Source: Peteryoungia rhizophila
GTDB lineage: Bacteria > Pseudomonadota > Alphaproteobacteria > Rhizobiales > Rhizobiaceae
DNA length: 64,000 bases
Assembly (NCBI RefSeq): GCF_004912145.1
Contig: NZ_STGT01000007.1
Coordinates: 62,001-126,000, forward strand
Direction of reading: 5' to 3'
The notes beneath the pieces were generated by a model. That model had not been told where the DNA came from. It did no database searches and saw only the letters and a list, made by a program, of their open reading frames with translations. Numbering within the stretch: position 1 is the stretch's first letter; each line of letters begins with the position of its first letter. Position numbers and translations under genes: made by a program. Shown here piece by piece: positions 19,868 through 27,686 of this stretch.

Positions 19868-21223
19868 TCACTCGACAAATTCCACCGTCACGCCGGCCTT
19901 GACCATCTTGGCAAGTTCAGTCGCGTCCCAGTTGGTCAGGCGAATGCAGCCATGGCTCTGGGTTCGACCGATCTTCGACGGTTCCGGGGTGCCGTGAATG
20001 CCGTAGGTGGGCTTCGAGAGGGCGAGCCAGACGGTGCCGACCGGGCCGTTGGGACCCGGCGGGATCTGCAGGACCTTCGTGTTGTTGCCCTGCTGGAAGT
20101 TGACCTTCGGATTGTAGGTATAGCCCGGATCGAGCGCGATGCGCTCGATGGTGACAGTGCCAGACGGCGACGGCGTGTCGGCAGAGCCGATGCTGGCCGG
20201 GTAGGCGGCGACGAGGCTGCCGTCCTCGCCATAGGCGAAGACCTGTTTCAGTCCCTTGTTGGCGACGATCCGGGCGACATTGCCCTTCTTGACCGGACCC
20301 GGCTCGACCACCTTGATGATCGTCCCGGGGATCGAGAAATCGACGCCGGGATTGAGTTCGCGCAAATAGGCCTCGTCCATGTGGAAACGCTCGGCCAGCA
20401 TTTCGACTGTCGAGGTGTAGGACAAGGCCGGCAGCTGTGCCTTGTGGGCGTAGTCGTCAGGGATCGAGGCGACGAAGGGTCCAGCAGCATCGCCTGCCGT
20501 AATCGTGTAGCTCTTGATCGCGAGGCCACCGGAGAGGCGCAGGCGCTCCAGGATGTCATCGGCGTTGTTCGGGTCGAGTGTTTCGCCCGTCATCTCTTCC
20601 CAAGCGACGATCGCCTTGTTGACGTTTTGACCCATCTTGCCATCGATGACGCCCGGTGAGATGCCTTCACGGTCGAGGAAAACCTGTAGGGCAGTGATCT
20701 CCAAGCGCGAGAGGTTGCTCTTCACCGGGATCTCCGGTGTCACGATGCGGGCAGGGGCGTTGTCTGCCGGCAGTGGCAGATCAGGGCCGCCATAGGGCAT
20801 GTCCTGCGGCATCTGGTCGAGTGGGATCTGGTCACCCGGCATCGCATCGGGGATCGAGGCGGTCGTCACGTCGTCGTCCCAGCCGCGCGGTGCTTGCTGA
20901 GGATCCTGATAGGGTTCGTACACGCCCGGCAATCCACGATTGCCATCGCGGTTCTGCGGCGGGTAGTAGCTCTCGGCCGGAATTTCGGTCGCAACGAGGT
21001 TCCCCATCCGATCGATGAGAACGGTGCGGCCCATGCGGTCACGACTGATCACGACTTCGCCAACTTCCGGCACATAGTCGAGAATCTCACCTTCCGGCGA
21101 GATCAGCAACGTGTGCGAATTGCGATCGTCATAGACGGATTGCGCCCATGCGGGGCTCGCCAATGCAAGCGGTGCGGCGGTCAAAACCGCCAGTATAAGG
21201 CCAGAATTTCTGAAATCGAACAC
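19868..21223 (-). CDS. L,D-transpeptidase (YkuD) with peptidoglycan-binding domain
   Basis: 451 residues with a Sec signal (AGAWAQ-type cleavage near residue 27). The middle contains a PG_binding_1-like helical segment (LEITALQVFLDREGISPGVIDGKMGQNVNKAIVAWEE, about 172-210), then a LysM-like stretch (TVEMLAERFHMDEAYLRELNPG). The C-terminal YkuD domain ends with HGTPEPSKIGRTQSHGCIRL, holding the catalytic His and Cys. It acts in the periplasm, making 3-3 peptide cross-links or attaching proteins to peptidoglycan. Rhizobia have many such enzymes and use them in polar growth; which cross-link this one makes is not known. Confidence 0.93.
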   Translation of the reverse strand: MFDFRNSGLILAVLTAAPLALASPAWAQSVYDDRNSHTLLISPEGEILDYVPEVGEVVISRDRMGRTVLIDRMGNLVATEIPAESYYPPQNRDGNRGLPGVYEPYQDPQQAPRGWDDDVTTASIPDAMPGDQIPLDQMPQDMPYGGPDLPLPADNAPARIVTPEIPVKSNLSRLEITALQVFLDREGISPGVIDGKMGQNVNKAIVAWEEMTGETLDPNNADDILERLRLSGGLAIKSYTITAGDAAGPFVASIPDDYAHKAQLPALSYTSTVEMLAERFHMDEAYLRELNPGVDFSIPGTIIKVVEPGPVKKGNVARIVANKGLKQVFAYGEDGSLVAAYPASIGSADTPSPSGTVTIERIALDPGYTYNPKVNFQQGNNTKVLQIPPGPNGPVGTVWLALSKPTYGIHGTPEPSKIGRTQSHGCIRLTNWDATELAKMVKAGVTVEFVE

Positions 21224-21381
21224 GATGCGGTTTCCTCGTCTGAATCGGCGACAAACGCGAGAAATTTGACACTAATGTGGAAAAGGTGAATTCATAATGA
21301 AAATTGGGTTAACTCGCTGTGGGGGCGGACGAGAAGAACCGGCGTCGATGCCAGGTTGCATCACCGGTTCGAGGGGGAAGA

Positions 21382-21864
21382 ATGCAAGAACGACTGAGGA
21401 TGGAGGCGTTCATGCCGTTCAGGCTGCTGCGTGTGGCCGAGAGCGTCGATAGTGGCTTCACGCAGTTCTGTGGACCGGAAGACGAGTTGTCGTGGTCGGA
21501 GTGGCAAGTTCTCTGGTCGCTCGGGGAGCGCAGTCCCACAACGGCAAAGGCGATCTCCGGACATGCCGGCCTTTCCAAGACCAAGATCAGCCGGGCCGTG
21601 AAGGTTCTGGAAGACAAGGGTTATCTGGTGCGCCGGAAGGACCGGTCGGATCGTCGATTCGAGCTGTTGTCGCTCACATCGAATGGCCAGCAGCGGTTCG
21701 AACGACTGGCCAGAGAGGCGGGGGCCTTTCAGCGTTGGCTTGAGCGCAGCGTGAACATCGCCTATCTGTCCTCGCTCGACAGTGGACTCGTCGGGCTCGA
21801 GGATCTCATCTCCATCGGTCACCTCCGAGCCCCGCAGCGGCAGGCCGAGGAACCTCTTGCATGA
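21382..21864 (+). CDS. MarR-family transcriptional regulator
   Basis: 160 residues from the ATG at 21382, just after GAGGGGGAA. The winged helix is plain: SWSEWQVLWSLGERSPTTAKAISGHAGLSKTKISRAVKVLEDKGYLVRRKDRSDRRFELLSLT. It overlaps the DUF4432 gene by ATGA, so it likely controls that gene or reports on its substrate. Ligand unknown. Confidence 0.88.
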   Translation: MQERLRMEAFMPFRLLRVAESVDSGFTQFCGPEDELSWSEWQVLWSLGERSPTTAKAISGHAGLSKTKISRAVKVLEDKGYLVRRKDRSDRRFELLSLTSNGQQRFERLAREAGAFQRWLERSVNIAYLSSLDSGLVGLEDLISIGHLRAPQRQAEEPLA

Positions 21865-22688
21865 TCATGTTTTCCGGTCCCAAGGGACCGCGTCTATCTC
21901 TCGACGAAGGTTCGGTGTTCGATATCGGGTCTTGTGTGGTTGATGGCATCGATCTCGCTCCCGGGCGGGCCATCCCCGATGACGGCGATCCGCGCATCGA
22001 CCATTCACTCGAAGGTTTCCTTTTCACCTGCGGGCCGGACCATATTCGCCACCGCGAGCCGATTGCCGGGACTGACGCTTTTTACCCGTTGCATGGTTCC
22101 TTCTCCGCCAATCCGGCCCATTCGATCGACTTGACGGTCGAAGGAGATGATCTCGTGGCACGGGCGGTCGTCGATGTGGATCTCTCTGCAGGGGGCAGGG
22201 CGCAGCTGCGACGGCAGTGGCGCCTCAAGGGTGAGAGCGGCGAGGTGCAGCTCGCCGACACGGTGGTCAATGTCGGCGATACTGCCTTTCCGACCTTCCT
22301 CATGTATCACATGAACCTCGGGGCGAAGCACTTCGATGCCGATACGCGCCTGGAAGGCGCCATGCTCGAAAGTGGCGGGCTTGCCTGGGCCTTCGGCGAA
22401 GGTGATGGCGACATTTTCTGCGTTCCGGCCGGGCATGGTGGCTGGGCGGAGTTGAGGCTTGGCCCGATGGCGGCGATTGGCGGAAAGCAGCTCAAAGTGC
22501 GTTTCCGGACGGATACGCTGCCGCATCTGCAGGTCTGGCGAAACCAGAAGGCGCCGGCCCACGTGCTCGGGATCGAACCTGTTTCGCATCGCTGGGTCGG
22601 TCGTGCCGAGCTGGAGGCCGGCGGCGAATTCGACATTTTGCAGCCGGGCGAAAGCCGCGACTATGGGCTCGCGTTTTCCTTCGTCTGA
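21861..22688 (+). CDS. DUF4432 family protein (aldose-epimerase-like fold)
   Basis: 275 residues. The pattern of a galactose-mutarotase-like beta-sandwich is seen, with HGSFSANPA, FPTFLMYHMNLG and a C-terminal LQVWRNQKAPAHVLGIEPVSH segment as in DUF4432. It probably binds or interconverts a sugar; no experimental role is implied by the sequence. Coupled to the MarR gene by a 4-bp overlap; a second ATG 6 bp downstream is an alternative start. Confidence 0.75.
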   Translation: MIMFSGPKGPRLSLDEGSVFDIGSCVVDGIDLAPGRAIPDDGDPRIDHSLEGFLFTCGPDHIRHREPIAGTDAFYPLHGSFSANPAHSIDLTVEGDDLVARAVVDVDLSAGGRAQLRRQWRLKGESGEVQLADTVVNVGDTAFPTFLMYHMNLGAKHFDADTRLEGAMLESGGLAWAFGEGDGDIFCVPAGHGGWAELRLGPMAAIGGKQLKVRFRTDTLPHLQVWRNQKAPAHVLGIEPVSHRWVGRAELEAGGEFDILQPGESRDYGLAFSFV

Positions 22689-22771
22689 ATGTGAACGGCG
22701 AGGCCGCCGCGATTGACGCTCACGGATGCCCGTCGTAGATGTTTGGCCCACGGAAATGACGAGGAGCCCCG

Positions 22772-23110
22772 ATGAACATCCGCCAGATCAACGAGGAATA
22801 TTCGGTCAGCGGCCAGATCACGGTCGACGAGGTCGACGAGATCAAGGCACTCGGCTTCAAGTCGATCGTCTGCCATCGCCCCGATGGCGAGGAATTCGGC
22901 CAACCAGAATTCGCAGCCGTCGCCAAGCGGGCGGAAGAACTCGGCCTCAAGATCAAGCACGTGCCGGTCGGCCCCATGGGCGTGACCCCGGACGCCGTTG
23001 CCGACATGGTCGATGCGCTGGAAGAGTTCGAGCGGCCGATTTTCGGCTATTGCCGCTCGGGTGCGCGCTCGACTGCCACCTACGAACACGCCCAACGTCA
23101 GCGCGGCTGA
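22772..23110 (+). CDS. DUF442/TIGR01244 phosphatase- or sulfurtransferase-like protein
   Basis: 112 residues; ATG preceded by GAGGAG. It has a dual-specificity-phosphatase-like fold with the active-site loop CRSGARS (C-x5-R) near residues 92-98, as in the Blh and NADK-phosphatase-like family. Rhizobial relatives are annotated as TIGR01244 family sulfur transferase. Small cytosolic protein with unknown substrate, located 83 bp upstream of a ridA gene on the same strand. Confidence 0.8.
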   Translation: MNIRQINEEYSVSGQITVDEVDEIKALGFKSIVCHRPDGEEFGQPEFAAVAKRAEELGLKIKHVPVGPMGVTPDAVADMVDALEEFERPIFGYCRSGARSTATYEHAQRQRG

Positions 23111-23192
23111 CCACCCATTTCATTCCCCAATGGCCGGACCTTCGCGTCCGGCCCGTCTGTTTTCTAAACCAGCCTCAAGCAGGAGTATTCCC

Positions 23193-23534
23193 ATGAGCAT
23201 CAAGCGTATCGAGCCCGGCAAGCGCATGAGCGGCGCCGTCGTCCACGGCAACACCGTCTACCTGGCCGGCCAGGTCGGCGAAGGTTCGACCGTTGCTGAG
23301 CAGTCGAAGTCTGCGCTCGCCGAAGTCGACCGCCTGCTGGCCGCTGCCGGTTCGGACAAGTCGAAGATCCTGCAGACGATAATCTATCTCTCCGACATGT
23401 CGACCTTCGCCGAAATGAACGCCGTCTGGGAAGGCTGGATCGATCCGGCCAACCCGCCAGCCCGCGCCACCAGCGGCGCGCCGCTCGCGACGCCTGACTA
23501 TCTCGTCGAGTTCATCGTCACGGCTGCCATCTGA
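23193..23534 (+). CDS. RidA/YjgF family protein
   Basis: 113 residues from an ATG with a good AGGAG site. The family core VYLAGQVGEGSTVAEQSKSALAEVDRLLAAAGSDKSKILQTIIYLSD matches RidA-type proteins that hydrolyse reactive enamine/imine intermediates. The C-terminal Arg/Glu signature of true RidA (RVEI-type) is altered to PDYLVEFIV, so it is in a YjgF subgroup rather than classical RidA. Ends at a clear terminator. Confidence 0.88.
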   Translation: MSIKRIEPGKRMSGAVVHGNTVYLAGQVGEGSTVAEQSKSALAEVDRLLAAAGSDKSKILQTIIYLSDMSTFAEMNAVWEGWIDPANPPARATSGAPLATPDYLVEFIVTAAI

Positions 23535-23560
23535 ATTTTCAGGGCAACGTCTAGAATGCG

Positions 23561-23589
23561 AAAAGGCCGGGATCGCTCCCGGCCTTTTC
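23561..23589. terminator. Bidirectional terminator after the RidA-family gene
   Basis: AAAAGGCCGGGA-tcgc-TCCCGGCCTTTT: a 12-bp perfect stem with A/T ends, between the convergent RidA-family and ThDP-enzyme genes. Confidence 0.9.
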
Positions 23590-23610
23590 TCGTTTCTGTT
23601 CAAGGGGCTG

Positions 23611-25263
23611 TCACGCGTTGTTGCGAATTTGAGTCAAGGTGCGCGTCGGCGTTATGGCTTCCGGGTCGAGCTTGATCTCGATGATCGCAGGCTTGCCACT
23701 CGCGCGTGCCCGCAGGAAGGCGGGGGCGAAATCTTCCGTCTTCTCCACCGTTTCACCATGACCGCCATAGGCGTTGGCCAGAGCTGCGAAATCGGGGTTC
23801 GTCAGATCGGTGGCGCTGACGCGGCCCGGATATTCGCGCTCCTGATGCATGCGGATGGTGCCATAGATGCCGTTATTGATCACGAGCGTGATGATCGGCA
23901 GGTTGTGGCGGATTGCAGTCGCGAATTCCTGGCCGTGCATCATGAAGCAGCCGTCACCGGCAAAGCAGACGACCTCACGCTGCGGGAACAACTGTTTGGC
24001 GGCGACTGCTGCTGGCAGGCCATAGCCCATCGAGCCGGAGGTCGGGGCGGCCTGGGTGTTGAAGGTCTGGAAGCGGTGGAAGCGGTGCAGCCAGGTGGCA
24101 TAGTTGCCGGCACCGTTGGTGAAGATCGCATCCTTCGGCGTATTGGCTTCGATCCATTCCATGATCTCGCCCATCTGGACCGGGCCGGGGCTCGACTTTG
24201 GCGGGGTCGACCAGGCGAGGTATGCGGTGTGCATGGCCTCTGTGCGCTCGGCCCATACAGGGGCGGCGGGTGCCTCCAGAGAGGCGAGTGCTGCGACGAA
24301 TTCCTCAGGTGCTGCACAGATCGCGAGGTCGGCGCGGTAGACGCGGCCAAGCTCGGACGGGTCGGGATGGATATGGACGAGCTTTTGCGCCGGGTAGGGG
24401 ATGTCCATCAGCGTGTAGGAGGAGGACGGCATTTCGGAGAAGCGGCCGCCGAGCAGGATCAACAGATCCGCTTCCTTCACTTCCTTTGCCAGCGCCGGAT
24501 TGATGCCGATGCCGACATCGCCAGCGTAAGACGGATGCAGGTGGTCGAAGAGCATCTGGCGGCGGAACGAGCAGCCGACCGGCAGCTTGAATTTTTCGGC
24601 GAAGGCCTGAATGCCGGCGACCGAGGTCTCGCTCCAGCGGGTGCCGCCGAGAACGACCATCGGGCGCTTGGCGGTCGTCAGCAGTTCGCCGAGGGCGGCG
24701 ATCTGGCTTGGGCCGGGATGGGCCTCTACGGGCGTATAGGGTTTCGCTACCGGAGCATCGACTTCGTCGAGCAGCATGTCCTCGGGCAGGGTCAGCACGA
24801 CGGGGCCGGGGCGGCCTGACGTTGCGACCGCAAAGGCGCGGGTGACGAATTCCGGGATGCGGCGGGCGTCGTCGATCTCGCCGACCCATTTGGCGAATTC
24901 GGTGAAGGCGCGGCGGTATTCGACTTCCTGGAAGGCCTCGCGCTCCTTCATGTCGCGACCGATCTGGCCGATGAAGAGGATCATCGGAATCGAATCCTGC
25001 TTGGCGACATGCAGGCCGGCAGAGGCGTTAGTGGCTCCGGGACCACGCGTTACCATGCAGATGCCGGGCTTGCCGGTGAGGCGGCCCCAGGCATCGGCCA
25101 TCATCGCGGCGCCGCCTTCCTGGCGGCAGACCAGCGTCTCGATGCCGCTGTCCTTGAGTGCGTCGAGCACAGCCAGATAGCTTTCGCCGGGAACGCAGGA
25201 GACGCGTTCGACGCCGTTGGCCTTCAAGGCTTCGACGATCAGGGCTCCGCCGGTTCTCTTCAT
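23611..25263 (-). CDS. Thiamine-diphosphate-dependent enzyme (acetolactate-synthase-like)
   Basis: 550 residues with all three domains of the POX/AHAS family. The catalytic Glu lies in VCRQEGGAAMMADAWGRLTGKPG (near residue 48), the central domain is about 190-330, and the ThDP motif GDGCFMMHGQEFATAIRHNLPIITLVINN starts near residue 435. True IlvB usually pairs with a small subunit gene, absent here. Instead it overlaps a CaiB-type CoA transferase gene by ATGA. That pairing recalls oxalyl-CoA decarboxylase with formyl-CoA transferase, but the sequence is closer to a generic ThDP-binding protein. Reaction: probably decarboxylation or carboligation of a 2-oxo acid or acyl-CoA. Confidence 0.85.
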   Translation of the reverse strand: MKRTGGALIVEALKANGVERVSCVPGESYLAVLDALKDSGIETLVCRQEGGAAMMADAWGRLTGKPGICMVTRGPGATNASAGLHVAKQDSIPMILFIGQIGRDMKEREAFQEVEYRRAFTEFAKWVGEIDDARRIPEFVTRAFAVATSGRPGPVVLTLPEDMLLDEVDAPVAKPYTPVEAHPGPSQIAALGELLTTAKRPMVVLGGTRWSETSVAGIQAFAEKFKLPVGCSFRRQMLFDHLHPSYAGDVGIGINPALAKEVKEADLLILLGGRFSEMPSSSYTLMDIPYPAQKLVHIHPDPSELGRVYRADLAICAAPEEFVAALASLEAPAAPVWAERTEAMHTAYLAWSTPPKSSPGPVQMGEIMEWIEANTPKDAIFTNGAGNYATWLHRFHRFQTFNTQAAPTSGSMGYGLPAAVAAKQLFPQREVVCFAGDGCFMMHGQEFATAIRHNLPIITLVINNGIYGTIRMHQEREYPGRVSATDLTNPDFAALANAYGGHGETVEKTEDFAPAFLRARASGKPAIIEIKLDPEAITPTRTLTQIRNNA

Positions 25264-26459
25264 TGGGTCTTCCTTTCCAGCTCGGCCAGTTCGGCCAGAA
25301 TTTCGTCTGCGTGCTCGCCGATGCGCGGGCTCGGGCGCTCGTAGCGCAGGGGTGTTTCGGATAGCACGATCGGCGTGCGCACGCTTGGGATGACCGTGCC
25401 CTTGTCGTCGGTGAGGTCGATCTTCATGCTACGTGCCTCGACTTGAGGATCGGCGAACATTTCCTCGATCGAGTTGATCGGTCCGGCCGGCACGGCATTG
25501 GCCTCACAGGCGGACAGCAGATCGCGTTTCGACCACTTTGCCGTTTCTGCCGTGACGATGCGGCGGACCTCGACTTTGTTGGCGACACGGGCCTTGTTGG
25601 TGGCGAAGCGTTCGTCTTCGGCAACGGTCGGAATACCGAGGATGGTGCAGAGACGCCTGAACTGGCCGTCATTGCCGACCGCGAGGATCAGGTGGCCATC
25701 GGCGGTAGGTACGACCTCGTAAGGGCTGATGTTGGGATGGGCGTTGCCGAGACGGGTCGGAGGCTTGCCTGAGATCAGGTAGTTCATGTTCTGGTTGGCA
25801 AGCACCGCCGACATCACGTCGAGCAGCGCCATGTCGATGAACTGGCCCTGGCCTGATTTCATGACGTGGATCAGCGCGGCCTGAATGGCGGTCACGGCAT
25901 AGATGCCGGTGAAGATGTCGGCGATGGCGACACCAGCCTTCATCGGCTCGCCGCCCGTCTCGCCGGTGATCGACATGAAGCCGGACATGCCCTGGACGAT
26001 GTAGTCGTAGCCGGCGAAATCGGCATAGGGGCCGTTCTGGCCGAAACCGGTGATCGAGCAGTAGACCAGCTTCGGGTTGATCGCCTTCAGGCTCTCGTAG
26101 TCGAGGCCGTATTTCTCAAGGCCGCCGCGCTTGAAGTTCTCGATGACGACATCGGCCGATACGCAGAGACGGCGGACGGTTTCCTGGCCCTCGGCCGTCT
26201 TCAGGTCGACGGCGATCGAGCGTTTGTTGCGGTTGGTCGAATGGTAATAGGCGGCCGAGAGGTTCTCACCATCGGCCCCCTCGACGAAGGGTGGACCCCA
26301 GGCGCGGGTGTCGTCGCCGCCTTCGGGATTTTCCACCTTGATTACGTCGGCGCCCAGATCGCCCAGCATCTGGCCTGCCCAGGGACCGGCGAGAACCCGG
26401 GCAAGCTCGATCACGCGGATGCCGGCGAGCGGGGGCGGGGCAGAGGGTTTGGCGGTCAT
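25260..26459 (-). CDS. CaiB/BaiF family CoA transferase
   Basis: 399 residues of the class III CoA transferases. The N-terminus LAGIRVIELARVLAGPWAGQMLGDLGADVIKVENPEGGDDTR is diagnostic, and the catalytic Asp is expected in GYDYIVQGMSGFMS.. region near residue 160-170. It moves CoA from one acid to another in the cytosol. It lies directly upstream of, and overlaps, the ThDP-dependent enzyme gene, so both likely serve one short acid-catabolic route. Confidence 0.9.
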   Translation of the reverse strand: MTAKPSAPPPLAGIRVIELARVLAGPWAGQMLGDLGADVIKVENPEGGDDTRAWGPPFVEGADGENLSAAYYHSTNRNKRSIAVDLKTAEGQETVRRLCVSADVVIENFKRGGLEKYGLDYESLKAINPKLVYCSITGFGQNGPYADFAGYDYIVQGMSGFMSITGETGGEPMKAGVAIADIFTGIYAVTAIQAALIHVMKSGQGQFIDMALLDVMSAVLANQNMNYLISGKPPTRLGNAHPNISPYEVVPTADGHLILAVGNDGQFRRLCTILGIPTVAEDERFATNKARVANKVEVRRIVTAETAKWSKRDLLSACEANAVPAGPINSIEEMFADPQVEARSMKIDLTDDKGTVIPSVRTPIVLSETPLRYERPSPRIGEHADEILAELAELERKTQ

Positions 26460-26618
26460 GCGCGATCCTGTGACCTGTCGTCAGGCCCGCGATTATTGCC
26501 CTTGCGGACCGCTTGCCATGACAAGAACTACTGTCGAGCGAGCTATAGCGCCCACTTTCACCGGCTGCACCTGATATTCTCTCATGGCATCATTCCGTTT
26601 CGGCAAGAGATCCACGTG

Positions 26619-27545
26619 TCAGGCGCCGAGATTGCCGAGCCATGTCAGGAAATCTCCGACGGCCTTTTCGCGGCCGATCTCGTTCAGCGTCTCATGGCGC
26701 ATGCCCTCATAGACGATCGTCTCGACATCGGTCATGCCGGCATCCAGCATGTGCTGACCGAGCCAGTGGATCCCGCGGCCCATGTTGGTCGCGGGATCCT
26801 CGGCGCCACCGACGAGATAGACCGGCAGCCTCTGCGGTAGGCGGGCGAGGCGTTCCGAATCAACTCCGGCAAAGGTGAGGCGGAAAATGTCGCGCCACAT
26901 CGAAACGCTGGCATCGAAGCCGCAGAGTGGATCGGCGATATAGGCGTCCACTTCTTTCGGATCATGTGACAGCCAGTCGAAGGCGGTGCGATGGCCGGGA
27001 ATGGCGCGGCCCCAGGCGGCGAAGGTCGCCTTCGGCAGAATCAGGGATGGGACGTCGGATCCCTTGAGCATCTGTTCAATGGAGAGCACGCCCTGGGCGA
27101 AGCGGCCTGCGAGGCCGGGATTGAAGTTGGAGTTCCAGATCGACAGTGCCGCAAAGGACTGCGGATGTTCGGTCGCGACATTTAACGCAATCAGGCCGCC
27201 CATGGAGTGCCCGAAAAGGATAACCGGCAGCCCGGGATGGGTGCTGGTCGCGAGGTCTCGCATTGCGACGACATCGGCGATGACCTTGGAATACCCGTCC
27301 TTGCGCGCAAATAGGCCAAGGGCTGCATCGGCCGCGGTGGTCTCGCCATGGCCGCGATGATCATGGGCGTAGACGTGATAGCCGTGCACGGCCAGCGCTT
27401 CTGCAAATGCCCGGTAGCGGCGGGAATGTTCGGCAAGACCATGACAGACGATCACGATGCCGCGTGGGGCTGCCTCAGCTGGATGGTGGTGATAGGCGAG
27501 GCGGGCGCCAGTCGGCGATTGGTGAAAATGCAGATCCAGAAACAT
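26619..27545 (-). CDS. Alpha/beta hydrolase, monoacylglycerol-lipase/lysophospholipase-like
   Basis: 308 residues from the ATG at 27545, with GGGAG 7 nt upstream; upstream in-frame ATG at 27662 would add 39 residues that do not look like protein of this family. Motifs: oxyanion HGLAEHSRRY, the lid-side HDHRGHGET, nucleophile elbow GHSMGG, then an acidic residue in VGGAEDP and a C-terminal His in EGMRHETLNE. This is the PldB/MGL pattern (serine hydrolase_4). Its substrate is probably a lipid ester. Single gene, divergent from the membrane protein gene at 27687. Confidence 0.88.
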   Translation of the reverse strand: MFLDLHFHQSPTGARLAYHHHPAEAAPRGIVIVCHGLAEHSRRYRAFAEALAVHGYHVYAHDHRGHGETTAADAALGLFARKDGYSKVIADVVAMRDLATSTHPGLPVILFGHSMGGLIALNVATEHPQSFAALSIWNSNFNPGLAGRFAQGVLSIEQMLKGSDVPSLILPKATFAAWGRAIPGHRTAFDWLSHDPKEVDAYIADPLCGFDASVSMWRDIFRLTFAGVDSERLARLPQRLPVYLVGGAEDPATNMGRGIHWLGQHMLDAGMTDVETIVYEGMRHETLNEIGREKAVGDFLTWLGNLGA

Positions 27546-27686
27546 TCGGTTCTCCCAGAGGCGCGATACAAACGGATTCACGGCCGGTGCGCAATGGCCT
27601 GAATATCCTGTTTTTATGCGGTCAAAATAACCCTGCGTTAAATGATGCTCATCAAAGTGCACTCATTGCGAGTGCGCGTTTGACGA

